Part shown: positions 6,835 to 14,492 of the stretch, one piece after another
How positions within the stretch are numbered: the stretch's first letter is position 1
Layout: every line of letters starts with the position of its first letter
Assembly: GCA_964553405.1 (NCBI GenBank)
Contig: CAZKLS010000019.1
Span: forward strand, 1 to 32,929
Reading direction: 5' to 3'
Source of the DNA: DATIRA01 sp964553405
GTDB lineage: Bacteria > Pseudomonadota > Gammaproteobacteria > Steroidobacterales > Steroidobacteraceae
Length of the DNA stretch: 32,929 nucleotides
Notes under the pieces: generated by a model
What the model was told of the DNA's origin: nothing
The model's database searches: none
Seen by the model: the letters and a program-made list of their open reading frames with translations, nothing else
Position numbers and translations under genes: made by a program

Positions 6835-9834
6835 ATGGATCCCTCGACCGGCCAGTCCAGATCGGGCGCTGAAGCTCAGACGCCGAAACAGACGCACAGG
6901 TCCGTGCGCGAGGCCTTCGAGTGGCTGTCGCTGACGATGCAGTTCCGGGTGACCGCGATCGCGGCAGTCACCGTTACGATACTGGCGGCCCTGCTCGTCG
7001 GCGCGATCTGGGACACCCGGACGGCACGCCAGGAAGCGCTGGAACTCGCCCGTAACAAGGCCAGCTCGATGGCGGCGCGGCTGGAAGCCACGGGCGGAGG
7101 CGCGCTCGACAACCTCGAAGGCCACCCCCAGATCCTCGCGGCGACGTACAGCCTGCAGGGTGGCAACGTGCTGGAGCAATACCTCAGGCGCGACCTTGCC
7201 GGACTCGCGGCATCGGAGCGTCCCGCGGCATTGAGCTGGACGTCCGCGCCGACCGGGGCGCTGCATGCGCTCAAGTCGTATCTTGCGCTGCAGCCCATCT
7301 ACGTCGAGCAGTCGCTGCAGCTCAACCCACGCCTGTCCGGCTCGGTCAGCATACTGCTCGACAACGAGTGGATCTGGAAGCAGGCCTTGCGGCACGTGGG
7401 CCAGGCGCCCGTGGCGCTGCTGCTTGGCTGCCTGGTGGCATGGCTCTCCGCGAACATGCTGCGGCGCCAGGTCGCCGAGCCGCTCGCCGAGCTCGCGAAG
7501 ACGACCCGGGTCAGCAGCACGCCCGAGCCGTCCGCACCGCGCAGGGCGCGACGCCGCAGCAACGAGCTGACCGAACTCGCCGGCAACTTCGACGCGCTCG
7601 CCGACCGGCTCGCCGAATACGAGTCCGCGCTGACGATGCTACGCCACGACTCCGCGCAGCAGATCATCGAGCGCACGCGTGAACTCGAAACGCGCCTGCG
7701 CAAGGCCGACGCGCTGACCCGGTCCAAGGACGAGTTCCTGGCGAACATGAGCCACGAGATCCGCACGCCGATGAACGGCGTGCTGGGAATGGCGGAACTG
7801 CTGGCGGGCACGGAGCTCGACAAGCGGCAGCGCCGCTTCGTGGACTCGATGCGCGCCGCAGCCGAGACGATGATGAAGATCATCAACGACATACTCGACG
7901 ATTCGAAGATCGAGGCCGGCAAGATGGACCTGGTGCGCGAGCCGTTCGACGTGCGCGAGCTCGCCGAGCAGGCCGGCCAGCTCTACGCGGGCCAGGCTGA
8001 GCGCAAGAAGCTGGAGATGATCTGCCGCATCGAGCCCACGGTCCCGAGCGTCGTGCTCGGCGACACGCTCCGGCTGCGGCAGGTGCTGGGCAACCTGCTT
8101 TCCAACGCGGTCAAGTACACCGAGCACGGCGAGATCGAGATTCGCGTCGGGCTCGATGACCAGCGTGACGGCCAGTGCCGCCTCCATTTCAGCGTGCGCG
8201 ACACCGGTCCGGGCATCCCGGAGACCGACCGCTCCGGCATCTTCGAGGCGTTCACGCAGCTCGACAATGCCTCGCGGCACGGTGGCACCGGCCTCGGTCT
8301 GTCGATCGCGCGGCGCCTCGTGCAACTGATGGGCGGCGAGCAGATCGACCTGCGGAGCGAGCTTGGACGCGGCAGCACGTTCTCGTTCACGCTGCCTTTC
8401 GAGGTCAGGGAAGCCGCGCCCGTGCCGGACCGCGCGGGCGACGAGTTCAGCGGCCTGCGTGTGCTGGTCGTCGACGACAGCGCCACCAGCTACATGCTGC
8501 TGCAGGAAATCCTGGCCAACTGGTCCGTCGAGGTCACCGTTCTCAACCGTGGCGAGCTGGTCGGCGACCGGATGCACGACGTCGCGACGCGCGGCAAGCC
8601 GTTCGATGTCGTGCTGCTCGATCACAGCCTGCCCGATGCAACGACCGAGGAACTGCTGCGCACGATCCGGCTGGACCCGACGATCGCAGGGACCTACGTC
8701 GTGCTGCTCAGCGCGCTGGACTTCAACCCCTCCTACGAAGGCTCGAAGGCGATCGCGCCCGACGTCTGCATCGCCAAGCCGGTCCGGCAGTCCCTGCTGC
8801 GCGGAGCACTGCAGGCTTCCCGGGAACCGCGTCGCGCCCCGCCGCCGCCGCCACCTCCGCCGGAGGAGCGGGAGCCGGCGGCGAGACGCGGCCAACAGCC
8901 CCAGCTCGAACTCCGGGTCCTGGTGGCGGACGACAACGCGATCAACTGCGCCGTGGCCGTCGCGATGCTGGAGGAATTCGGCTGCACCGTCGTCGTCGCC
9001 GAGGACGGCAGAAGCGCGGTCGAGCTCGCCAGGGACCAGCGCTTCGACGCCGTGCTGATGGACTGCCAGATGCCGGGCATGGACGGTTACGCCGCAACGG
9101 AAGCGATCCGTCGCGACGAGAGCCAGCGCGGGCTGCAACCGACACAGGTCATCGCGCTGACGGCGAACGTGATGGCGCGTGACCGCGACCGCTGCGTGGC
9201 CGCCGGCATGGACGCCTTTCTCGGCAAGCCGTTCAGGGCTGCGCAACTGCTGGAGCTGCTGCGGCCCATCGCCGCGGCGCGCGGCGGATCCGTGGCCGCC
9301 GGGACCGGGGACGAGCCACGATCCGCAGATGCGGGCGACCCGGTGACGACCGTGGACACCGGCTCGGGAAGGGCCGCGGAAGCTCTCGACCCGCCGGTCG
9401 AGACGCTCGACGATGCCGAAACGGATGCGATGCTCGAGGCCCCGGCAGTGATGACCCAGGCGCCCGTCTCGAGACTGCCGGTGCTCGATCTCGAGCAGGT
9501 GGAGTCGATCCGCGGCCTCGGCAAGCCACGGGTCTTTGAACAGATGTGCGAGATGCTGTTCGCATCCTCCGGCGAGGCCTTCGAGCGCCTCGACTCCGCG
9601 CTCGCGGACCGCGACCTCGAGCGGGTCGCTGCGGCCGCGCACGCGCTCAAGTCCCCCGTCGGCAACCTCGGTGGAAGGAGGCTCGCGGACCTGCTCGAGC
9701 GCTGCGAAACCGCGGCGCGGGAGGGCCGCGAGCTCGCCCAGGTACGCCGCGCGGCGACGCCGCTGAAGCCCCACTACGCCGCGCTGGTCGCCGCACTCGA
9801 GACAGAGATCCGCCGGGCCACCGGAACACGCTGA
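6835..9834 (+). CDS. Membrane hybrid histidine kinase (HisKA-HATPase-REC-REC-HPt)
   Basis: This 999-aa BarA/TorS-like sensor has membrane helices at about 39-59 and 190-208 flanking a 130-aa periplasmic sensor, then a HAMP-like linker. The HisKA box SHEIRTPMNG has His307. HATPase motifs follow: N-box near 424, DTGPGIP and GTGLGLSI. REC1 (about 541-655) has phosphoacceptor Asp596. A run of eight prolines links it to REC2 (about 693-810), with Asp743 in LMDCQMPGMDGY and Lys798. An HPt domain (about 885-985) has His936 in AHALKSPVGNLG. REC1 reads LLDHSLPD in place of the usual DxxMP and lacks the conserved Thr (Ser instead), so it may be a receiver with altered kinetics. The ATG at 6835 gives MDPST. 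The partner protein starts 14 nt downstream and begins with a REC domain, the probable target of His936. Confidence 0.93.
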   Translation: MDPSTGQSRSGAEAQTPKQTHRSVREAFEWLSLTMQFRVTAIAAVTVTILAALLVGAIWDTRTARQEALELARNKASSMAARLEATGGGALDNLEGHPQILAATYSLQGGNVLEQYLRRDLAGLAASERPAALSWTSAPTGALHALKSYLALQPIYVEQSLQLNPRLSGSVSILLDNEWIWKQALRHVGQAPVALLLGCLVAWLSANMLRRQVAEPLAELAKTTRVSSTPEPSAPRRARRRSNELTELAGNFDALADRLAEYESALTMLRHDSAQQIIERTRELETRLRKADALTRSKDEFLANMSHEIRTPMNGVLGMAELLAGTELDKRQRRFVDSMRAAAETMMKIINDILDDSKIEAGKMDLVREPFDVRELAEQAGQLYAGQAERKKLEMICRIEPTVPSVVLGDTLRLRQVLGNLLSNAVKYTEHGEIEIRVGLDDQRDGQCRLHFSVRDTGPGIPETDRSGIFEAFTQLDNASRHGGTGLGLSIARRLVQLMGGEQIDLRSELGRGSTFSFTLPFEVREAAPVPDRAGDEFSGLRVLVVDDSATSYMLLQEILANWSVEVTVLNRGELVGDRMHDVATRGKPFDVVLLDHSLPDATTEELLRTIRLDPTIAGTYVVLLSALDFNPSYEGSKAIAPDVCIAKPVRQSLLRGALQASREPRRAPPPPPPPPEEREPAARRGQQPQLELRVLVADDNAINCAVAVAMLEEFGCTVVVAEDGRSAVELARDQRFDAVLMDCQMPGMDGYAATEAIRRDESQRGLQPTQVIALTANVMARDRDRCVAAGMDAFLGKPFRAAQLLELLRPIAAARGGSVAAGTGDEPRSADAGDPVTTVDTGSGRAAEALDPPVETLDDAETDAMLEAPAVMTQAPVSRLPVLDLEQVESIRGLGKPRVFEQMCEMLFASSGEAFERLDSALADRDLERVAAAAHALKSPVGNLGGRRLADLLERCETAAREGRELAQVRRAATPLKPHYAALVAALETEIRRATGTR

Positions 9835-9848
9835 AGAAGACTGGAAGC

Positions 9849-12044
9849 ATGAACGAAGACGTCAACACGACCCTGCTGATCGCCGACGACGATCCCGCGC
9901 ACCTGCTGCTGGTCGAGGCAGCGCTCGCCGGAGCCGGCTTCATGGTGCACACGGCCGAGGACGGCGCGCAGGCCGTGGAGCGCTTCGACGAAGTGAAGCC
10001 GGACTGCGTCATCCTCGACGTGATGATGCCGAAGCTCTCGGGCATCGACGCCTGCCGCGAGATCCGCAGGAAAGCGGAGAGCCGTCTGGTACCCGTGCTG
10101 ATGCTGACGGGTCGCAACGACCTGACGGCGATCAGCGACGCCTACGCCGCCGGCGCCAGCGACTTCGCCCAGAAGGGCATGAACCCGCGCCTGCTGGTGG
10201 AGCGAGTCCGCTTCCTGCTGCGCGACCGCGAGCTGCGTGAAGAGCTGCACGCAAGCCGGTCGAAACTGCTGCTGGCGCAGAGCATCGCCCGCGTCGGGCA
10301 CTGGGAACTCGACGTGGACGGCCGTACGCTGCACGTCTCGCCGATGATCGGGCAGCTGCTCGGATTCGACGCCGCCGGCCCGGCGCGGTACGAGGACTTC
10401 GTCGCGCTGCTCGATCCACAGGAGCAGGACGCGGTGCGAATGGCCTTCGTGAACTGCGCGACCGGCAACGGTCGCTTCGGCTGCGATCACCGTATCGGCG
10501 CGCCGGACGGCAACACGATCTGCCTGCACCAGGAAGCGGACCTGGTGCCAGGTGCCGGCGGAGCGGGCGCCGGCATCGTGATGGTGACGCTGCAGGATCT
10601 CACGCGGCTCGACCGCGCCGAGGCGGCCGTCAGGCGCCTGTCGTATTTCGACCCGGTCACCGGCCTGCCGAACCGCCGGCACCTGGCCGAGCAGGTCTCC
10701 GGGGCCCTCGAGGAACCGGATGACACCGCGGCAACGGCGGTGGTGGCGTTCCGCGTGCACAACTTCGACCGCGTCGTGCAGGCCCACGGCCGCGAGCCGG
10801 CCAGCAGGCTCGTACTGCAGCTGGCGCATCACCTCGAGGCGGAGCTGGAGAGGATGGGCCAGGCCGGCACGATTCTCTGGCGCGCCGAGTCACCGTCCGT
10901 GTGCCGGAGCTACGACGGCGAACTCAGCGTGTTGCTGCGCAGCCGGGTTGGCGCCGAACACGTCACGACCGTCACCCATGCGGTGCTCGAGGCGGTGTCG
11001 GCGAAGGCGCAGCAGACCGACGCCGAATACGTGCCCGCAATCAGCGCCGGCATCGCGCTCGCGGACGGAACCGCGGACGCCGAGCAGCTGCTCGGTAATG
11101 CTCACGCGGCCGCAGAACGCGCCACGGACCCGCGCAGCTGCGTGCTGCACTCGCCGATGCCACAGGCGAAACTGCGGCGGCGACTGGCGATCGAGTCCTC
11201 GCTGCGCGGTGCGGTGGAGCGGCGCGAGCTGCAGCTCGTGTACCAGCCGCGGGTCGCCGCGGATTCGTTCGAGCTGACCGGCGTCGAGTGCCTGGTACGG
11301 TGGGAGCATCCGCAGTACGGCACGATCCGCCCGGAGGAGTTCATCTCGATCGCCCAGGAATCCGGCATCGTCGACGACATCGGCCGCTGGATGCTCGACG
11401 AGGCCTGCCGGCAGATGGCGGCCTGGCGGCACCGTTACGAGCGCAGGTTCTTCGCATCGGTGCACGTACTCGGACGCCAGCTGCGGGATCCCCGGCTCGG
11501 CGCCGCGGTCCACTCCGCACTGAAGCGGCATGGGCTGCCGGCCGACTCGATCAAGGTGGAAATCTCCGAGCGAACCATCACCGAGGCGCCCGAGGCCGCG
11601 TACGCGCTGCTCGAGGAACTGCAGGGCCATGGCCTGCGCATCGGGATCGACGACTTCGGCACCGGTCACTCCTCGCTCGGCCGGGTCCGCCGCATCGCCT
11701 TCAATTCGATCAAGCTCGATCCGGCCCTGATGGCCGAACTCTACACAGACCCCTGGATCCAGGGGGTCACCACGGCCGTGCTGGGGATGGCGCGCTCGAA
11801 CCAGATCCGTACGGTGGCCGACGAGATCGATGACCCGGCGACGCTCGAGATGTTGCGTGCGCTCGGTTTCGATGAGGTCCAGGGTTCCTGTGTCGCGCAC
11901 CCGATGAAGGCGCGGGAGTTCGAGGACTGGCTCGAGAGGGGCGCGGCCCGCCACCTGCTCCACGAGGTCGGCGGCGAGTTCGACGACGGGCTCGACGTGT
12001 CCGACAGCACGATAGACGACATCATGAAGTGGGCGAACGGATAG
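9849..12044 (+). CDS. Response regulator REC-PAS-GGDEF-EAL with degenerate catalytic motifs
   Basis: The 731-aa protein has a REC domain (1-120; Asp13-15, phosphoacceptor Asp57 in ILDVMMPKLSG, Lys109), a PAS-like domain (about 140-255), a GGDEF-fold domain (about 262-435, entered by SYFDPVTGLPNRR) and an EAL-fold domain (about 445-695). The GGDEF signature is replaced by YDGEL (355-359), so cyclase activity is not expected. The EAL domain keeps Glu480 (ECL), Glu571, DDFGTGHSSL (Asp601/602) and Lys622, but the metal-binding Asn of the NLS motif is His539 and the AEGVE motif reads ADEID. It is therefore probably a c-di-GMP-binding or protein-binding effector. GGAAG precedes the ATG by 4-5 nt. 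It forms an operon with the kinase. Confidence 0.9.
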   Translation: MNEDVNTTLLIADDDPAHLLLVEAALAGAGFMVHTAEDGAQAVERFDEVKPDCVILDVMMPKLSGIDACREIRRKAESRLVPVLMLTGRNDLTAISDAYAAGASDFAQKGMNPRLLVERVRFLLRDRELREELHASRSKLLLAQSIARVGHWELDVDGRTLHVSPMIGQLLGFDAAGPARYEDFVALLDPQEQDAVRMAFVNCATGNGRFGCDHRIGAPDGNTICLHQEADLVPGAGGAGAGIVMVTLQDLTRLDRAEAAVRRLSYFDPVTGLPNRRHLAEQVSGALEEPDDTAATAVVAFRVHNFDRVVQAHGREPASRLVLQLAHHLEAELERMGQAGTILWRAESPSVCRSYDGELSVLLRSRVGAEHVTTVTHAVLEAVSAKAQQTDAEYVPAISAGIALADGTADAEQLLGNAHAAAERATDPRSCVLHSPMPQAKLRRRLAIESSLRGAVERRELQLVYQPRVAADSFELTGVECLVRWEHPQYGTIRPEEFISIAQESGIVDDIGRWMLDEACRQMAAWRHRYERRFFASVHVLGRQLRDPRLGAAVHSALKRHGLPADSIKVEISERTITEAPEAAYALLEELQGHGLRIGIDDFGTGHSSLGRVRRIAFNSIKLDPALMAELYTDPWIQGVTTAVLGMARSNQIRTVADEIDDPATLEMLRALGFDEVQGSCVAHPMKAREFEDWLERGAARHLLHEVGGEFDDGLDVSDSTIDDIMKWANG

Positions 12045-12078
12045 CGGACGGCAGCGTCACTCCCGCGGCCGATCGGTT

Positions 12079-12084
12079 TATGAT
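12079..12084 (+). promoter_or_regulatory. Probable -10 box (TATGAT)
   Basis: TATGAT matches the sigma-70 -10 consensus at five of six positions and lies 31 nt before the micro-ORF start. The region 17 nt upstream shows only a weak -35. It would drive the micro-ORF and the small membrane protein gene. Confidence 0.45.
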
Positions 12085-12114
12085 CCGTATCGGCTGTACA
12101 AGGGGAGAGAAGTC

Positions 12115-12174
12115 ATGGTCGCTCGCGCATCCGCTGGTCCACGTCACGGACGCCGGACATGGTCGCACTGCTGA
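12115..12174 (+). CDS. Putative 19-aa leader ORF overlapping the next gene
   Basis: An ATG preceded by GGGGAGAGAA (the best ribosome site in this area) opens a 19-codon frame encoding MVARASAGPRHGRRTWSHC and ending at TGA 12172-12174. It overlaps the start of the membrane protein gene at 12159 in another frame. That membrane gene has no obvious ribosome site of its own, so translation may be passed on by coupling. The peptide is basic and has no membrane segment. Real translation is unproven; the alternative is that the ribosome site simply marks a misread start. Confidence 0.35.
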   Translation: MVARASAGPRHGRRTWSHC

Positions 12175-12419
12175 TCGACTGCATCGCGGCGGCGCTGCTG
12201 GTCAGGTTCGCACCGCCCGGCTGGAAGCGGCTGCTGTTCGGCTTGCTCGGCGGCTGGCTGGCAGCGATCGCGGACTCGGCGCTGTCCGGCGGCACGCCAT
12301 TGGACATCCTCTCCAGGATGACCACGGGCCTGCTGGTGCACCCGCTGATCATCGCGGGCCTGGTCTGGCTGTTCGAGAAGATTAAGAGCCGCGGCAAGCG
12401 CCCGGCGGGGACCGGTTGA
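12159..12419 (+). CDS. Small hypothetical membrane protein
   Basis: The 86-aa product is mostly hydrophobic: a first segment at about 2-16, a second at about 22-42, a third at about 56-71, ending in a Lys/Arg-rich tail (EKIKSRGKRPAGTG). I do not recognise the family. The positive-inside tail suggests a cytoplasmic C-terminus. It lies downstream of a TATGAT box and overlaps a putative leader ORF. A second frame over the same interval is longer upstream but has low-complexity Arg-rich composition and looks like a shadow. Confidence 0.65.
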   Translation: MVALLIDCIAAALLVRFAPPGWKRLLFGLLGGWLAAIADSALSGGTPLDILSRMTTGLLVHPLIIAGLVWLFEKIKSRGKRPAGTG

Positions 12420-12511
12420 CGCCTGGACGGGCCCGGGGGCTCAGGCGACGTCCATTTCCAACCAGAGACCCGGCTCGCTGCGTGCCGCGCTCGAATCGCG
12501 GCGCCTGCGGA

Positions 12512-12871
12512 TCACTTCTTCCCGGTCGGCTTGCACTCTACGTCCACGGTGACCGAGAACCAGGTTTGCGTCTGCCGGAACGCGTTCTGCTCTGTCTTGC
12601 CGGGATCTATGAAGACCGACGCCCGGTGCAGCAGCTGCGGAGACGCATCGTAGCGAAGCTCGCAACGAACCTTCTGCTGCGTGTTGTTCGTCAGCTTCAT
12701 GATCAGCATCCCGGTCGTCTCGACGTGCTCCACCTTCACGTCGAGATCGTTGAGCGCAGGCCGTATTTCCACAGAATAGGTCTGCGCGAAGCTGTTCGAC
12801 GCCAGCATGGCCAGCGCCGCGCCGGCACACAACCGTCCGAATCTCAGCCTGCACGAATTCAACGCTTCCAT
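12512..12871 (-). CDS. Small secreted protein of unknown function
   Basis: The 119-aa precursor has a signal peptide (about 1-29, cleavage near SNSFAQ) followed by a roughly 90-residue beta-rich domain: TYSVEIRPALNDLDVKVEHV, then LIMKLTNNTQQKVRCELRYD and WFSVTVDVECKP. The pattern of a polypeptide with KLTNN and two cysteines (in RCEL and VECK) suggests an immunoglobulin-like periplasmic domain with one disulfide. I recognise the sequence type from other high-GC gammaproteobacteria but cannot assign a function. The ATG at 12871 is chosen over a GTG six nt upstream because GGAGGG lies about 6 nt before it. It converges on the small membrane protein gene. Confidence 0.75.
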   Translation of the reverse strand: MEALNSCRLRFGRLCAGAALAMLASNSFAQTYSVEIRPALNDLDVKVEHVETTGMLIMKLTNNTQQKVRCELRYDASPQLLHRASVFIDPGKTEQNAFRQTQTWFSVTVDVECKPTGKK

Positions 12872-13011
12872 CTCCACCCTCCCAGGATCTGGCGATCGGT
12901 CGGGTCACCGTTTCCGGTGCCCCCGTACTGACCGCAGTATGAGTGGCCGCCCGGCCCGGCTATGCTCGCCGGGAGTGCCGGAAATCCAGCGCACCGCGGA
13001 GGCAGTATTAC

Positions 13012-13989
13012 ATGAGGACCCGTATCACCGAACTCTTTGGAATCGAGCATCCCATCATCCAGGGCGGCATGCATTACGTCGGTTTCGCCGAACTGGCGGC
13101 CGCGGTGTCGAACGCAGGCGGCCTCGGCATCATCACCGGCCTCACGCAGAAGACGCCGGAAGCGCTCGCCGCGGAAATCCGCCGCTGCCGCGAGATGACC
13201 GACAAGCCCTTTGGCGTCAACATCACGTTCCTGCCCACCGTGACCGCGCCCGACTACCCTGGATACATCCGGGCCATCGTCGAAGGCGGTGTGAAGATCG
13301 TCGAGACCGCGGGCCGCAACCCTGAGCAGGTGATGCCGCACCTGCATGCGGCCGGCATCAAGGTCATCCACAAGTGCACTTCGGTCCGGCACTCGCTGAA
13401 AGCGCAGTCGATCGGCTGCGACGCCGTCAGCGTGGACGGCTTCGAGTGCGGTGGGCATCCGGGGGAGGACGACGTACCGAATTTCATCCTGCTGCCGCGC
13501 GCGGCCGAGGAACTGCGGATCCCGTTCGTCGCGTCGGGTGGCATGGCGGACGGCCGCTCGCTGGTCGCGGCGCTGGCGCTCGGTGCCGACGGCATCAACA
13601 TGGGCACGCGCTTCATCGCGACCAGGGAGGCGCCCGTGCACGAGAACGTCAAGCAGGCCATCGTGGCCGCCAGCGAGCTCGACACGCGGCTGGTGATGCG
13701 TCCGCTGCGCAATACCGAACGCGTCATGCGCAACGCCGCCGTGGACCGGCTGCTGGAAAAGGAGCGCACGCTCGGCAGCGCGCTGAAGTTCGAGGACATC
13801 ATCGAGCAGGTCGCCGGCGTCTACCCCAGGATCATGATGAATGGCGACATGGACGCCGGCGCCTGGTCCTGCGGCATGGTTGCAGGGCTGGTCCACGACG
13901 TGCCTACCGTCGGGGAACTCGTCGAGCGCATCATGCGCGAAGCCGAGGAGATCATCGGCAAGCGGCTCGCAGGCATGGCCGCCGGCTGA
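13012..13989 (+). CDS. NADH:quinone reductase, PA1024-type (nitronate monooxygenase-like fold)
   Basis: The 325-aa TIM-barrel flavoprotein opens with TELFGIEHPIIQGGMHYVGF and carries CTSVRHSLKAQSIGCDAVS, DGFECGGHPGEDD, VASGGMADGRSLVAALALGA and GINMGTRFIATREAPVH. From memory these blocks closely match Pseudomonas aeruginosa PA1024, first called a 2-nitropropane dioxygenase and later shown to be an FMN-dependent NADH:quinone oxidoreductase. Such enzymes keep quinones reduced and NAD+ available; they act in the cytoplasm. The ATG at 13012 has GGAGG about 9 nt upstream; a longer N-terminal extension has no family similarity. A gene cut by the assembly gap follows 31 nt later. Confidence 0.88.
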   Translation: MRTRITELFGIEHPIIQGGMHYVGFAELAAAVSNAGGLGIITGLTQKTPEALAAEIRRCREMTDKPFGVNITFLPTVTAPDYPGYIRAIVEGGVKIVETAGRNPEQVMPHLHAAGIKVIHKCTSVRHSLKAQSIGCDAVSVDGFECGGHPGEDDVPNFILLPRAAEELRIPFVASGGMADGRSLVAALALGADGINMGTRFIATREAPVHENVKQAIVAASELDTRLVMRPLRNTERVMRNAAVDRLLEKERTLGSALKFEDIIEQVAGVYPRIMMNGDMDAGAWSCGMVAGLVHDVPTVGELVERIMREAEEIIGKRLAGMAAG

Positions 13990-14020
13990 GCGGCCTGTCG
14001 CCGGCGGGCAAGAGCGTCTG

Positions 14021-14392
14021 ATGCGACCGCTGGCTGTGGGGAAGGCTCTGCTCGTCATCGGCGTGGCGTTCGCCTGCGGGCCCGTGGTCCCGGATCTTCC
14101 GTTCTTCGTGCTGTCGTTGACCCCGACCGCCGCAGCGATCGACCCGGGCCGCGCGCAAGGGCATTTCGCGTTCAACGGCAGGCGCGTCGAGCTGACCGAA
14201 GCGTTCGCGCATCTGCACGGCAATCGGGAGGGCCGCCTGCCGTTCACGCCGGAACTCAGGATCGTGCTGGCGGACCGGCCGGTCCCCCAGGCGTCGCTGG
14301 CCGGCGAGGAATCACCGGACGTGCTCGACCTGGCACGCGCGGGGAAAGTGCTCGGCCTGCTGATCAGGCTGGACCCCGGCGATCCCGGCACG
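14021..14392 (+). CDS. Partial hypothetical exported protein, cut by assembly gap
   Basis: An open frame of 124 codons starts at ATG 14021 and runs into the N stretch. Residues 1-37 look like a signal peptide (MRPLAVGKALLVIGVAFACG), followed by a globular stretch with FAFNGRRVELTEAFAHLHGN and PELRIVLADRPVP. I do not recognise a family. The 3' end is missing, so its length is unknown. Ribosome site is weak (AAGAG). Proximity to the quinone reductase gene (31 nt) suggests co-transcription. Confidence 0.5.
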
Positions 14393-14492
14393 NNNNNNNN
14401 NNNNNNNNNNNNNNNNNNNNNNNNNNNNNNNNNNNNNNNNNNNNNNNNNNNNNNNNNNNNNNNNNNNNNNNNNNNNNNNNNNNNNNNNNNNN
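14393..14492. other. Assembly gap (100 N)
   Basis: Exactly 100 N, the usual placeholder for a scaffold gap of unknown size. It truncates the plus-strand gene at 14021 and directly abuts the stop codon (TAG on the minus strand) of the amidohydrolase gene. Confidence 0.99.

Noticed and set aside
8841..8864. CCG-repeat tract in the kinase gene as a repeat element
   Set aside because: It encodes the proline linker between the two receiver domains and stays in frame.
7639..9774. 711-codon minus-strand frame over the hybrid kinase
   Set aside because: It is a shadow of the kinase; its translation shows no domain and the kinase frame carries all expected motifs.
10500..11100. Active diguanylate cyclase in the GGDEF-EAL protein
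   Set aside because: The signature reads YDGEL and lacks both Gly residues and the metal-binding acidic pair in canonical positions, so activity is not expected.
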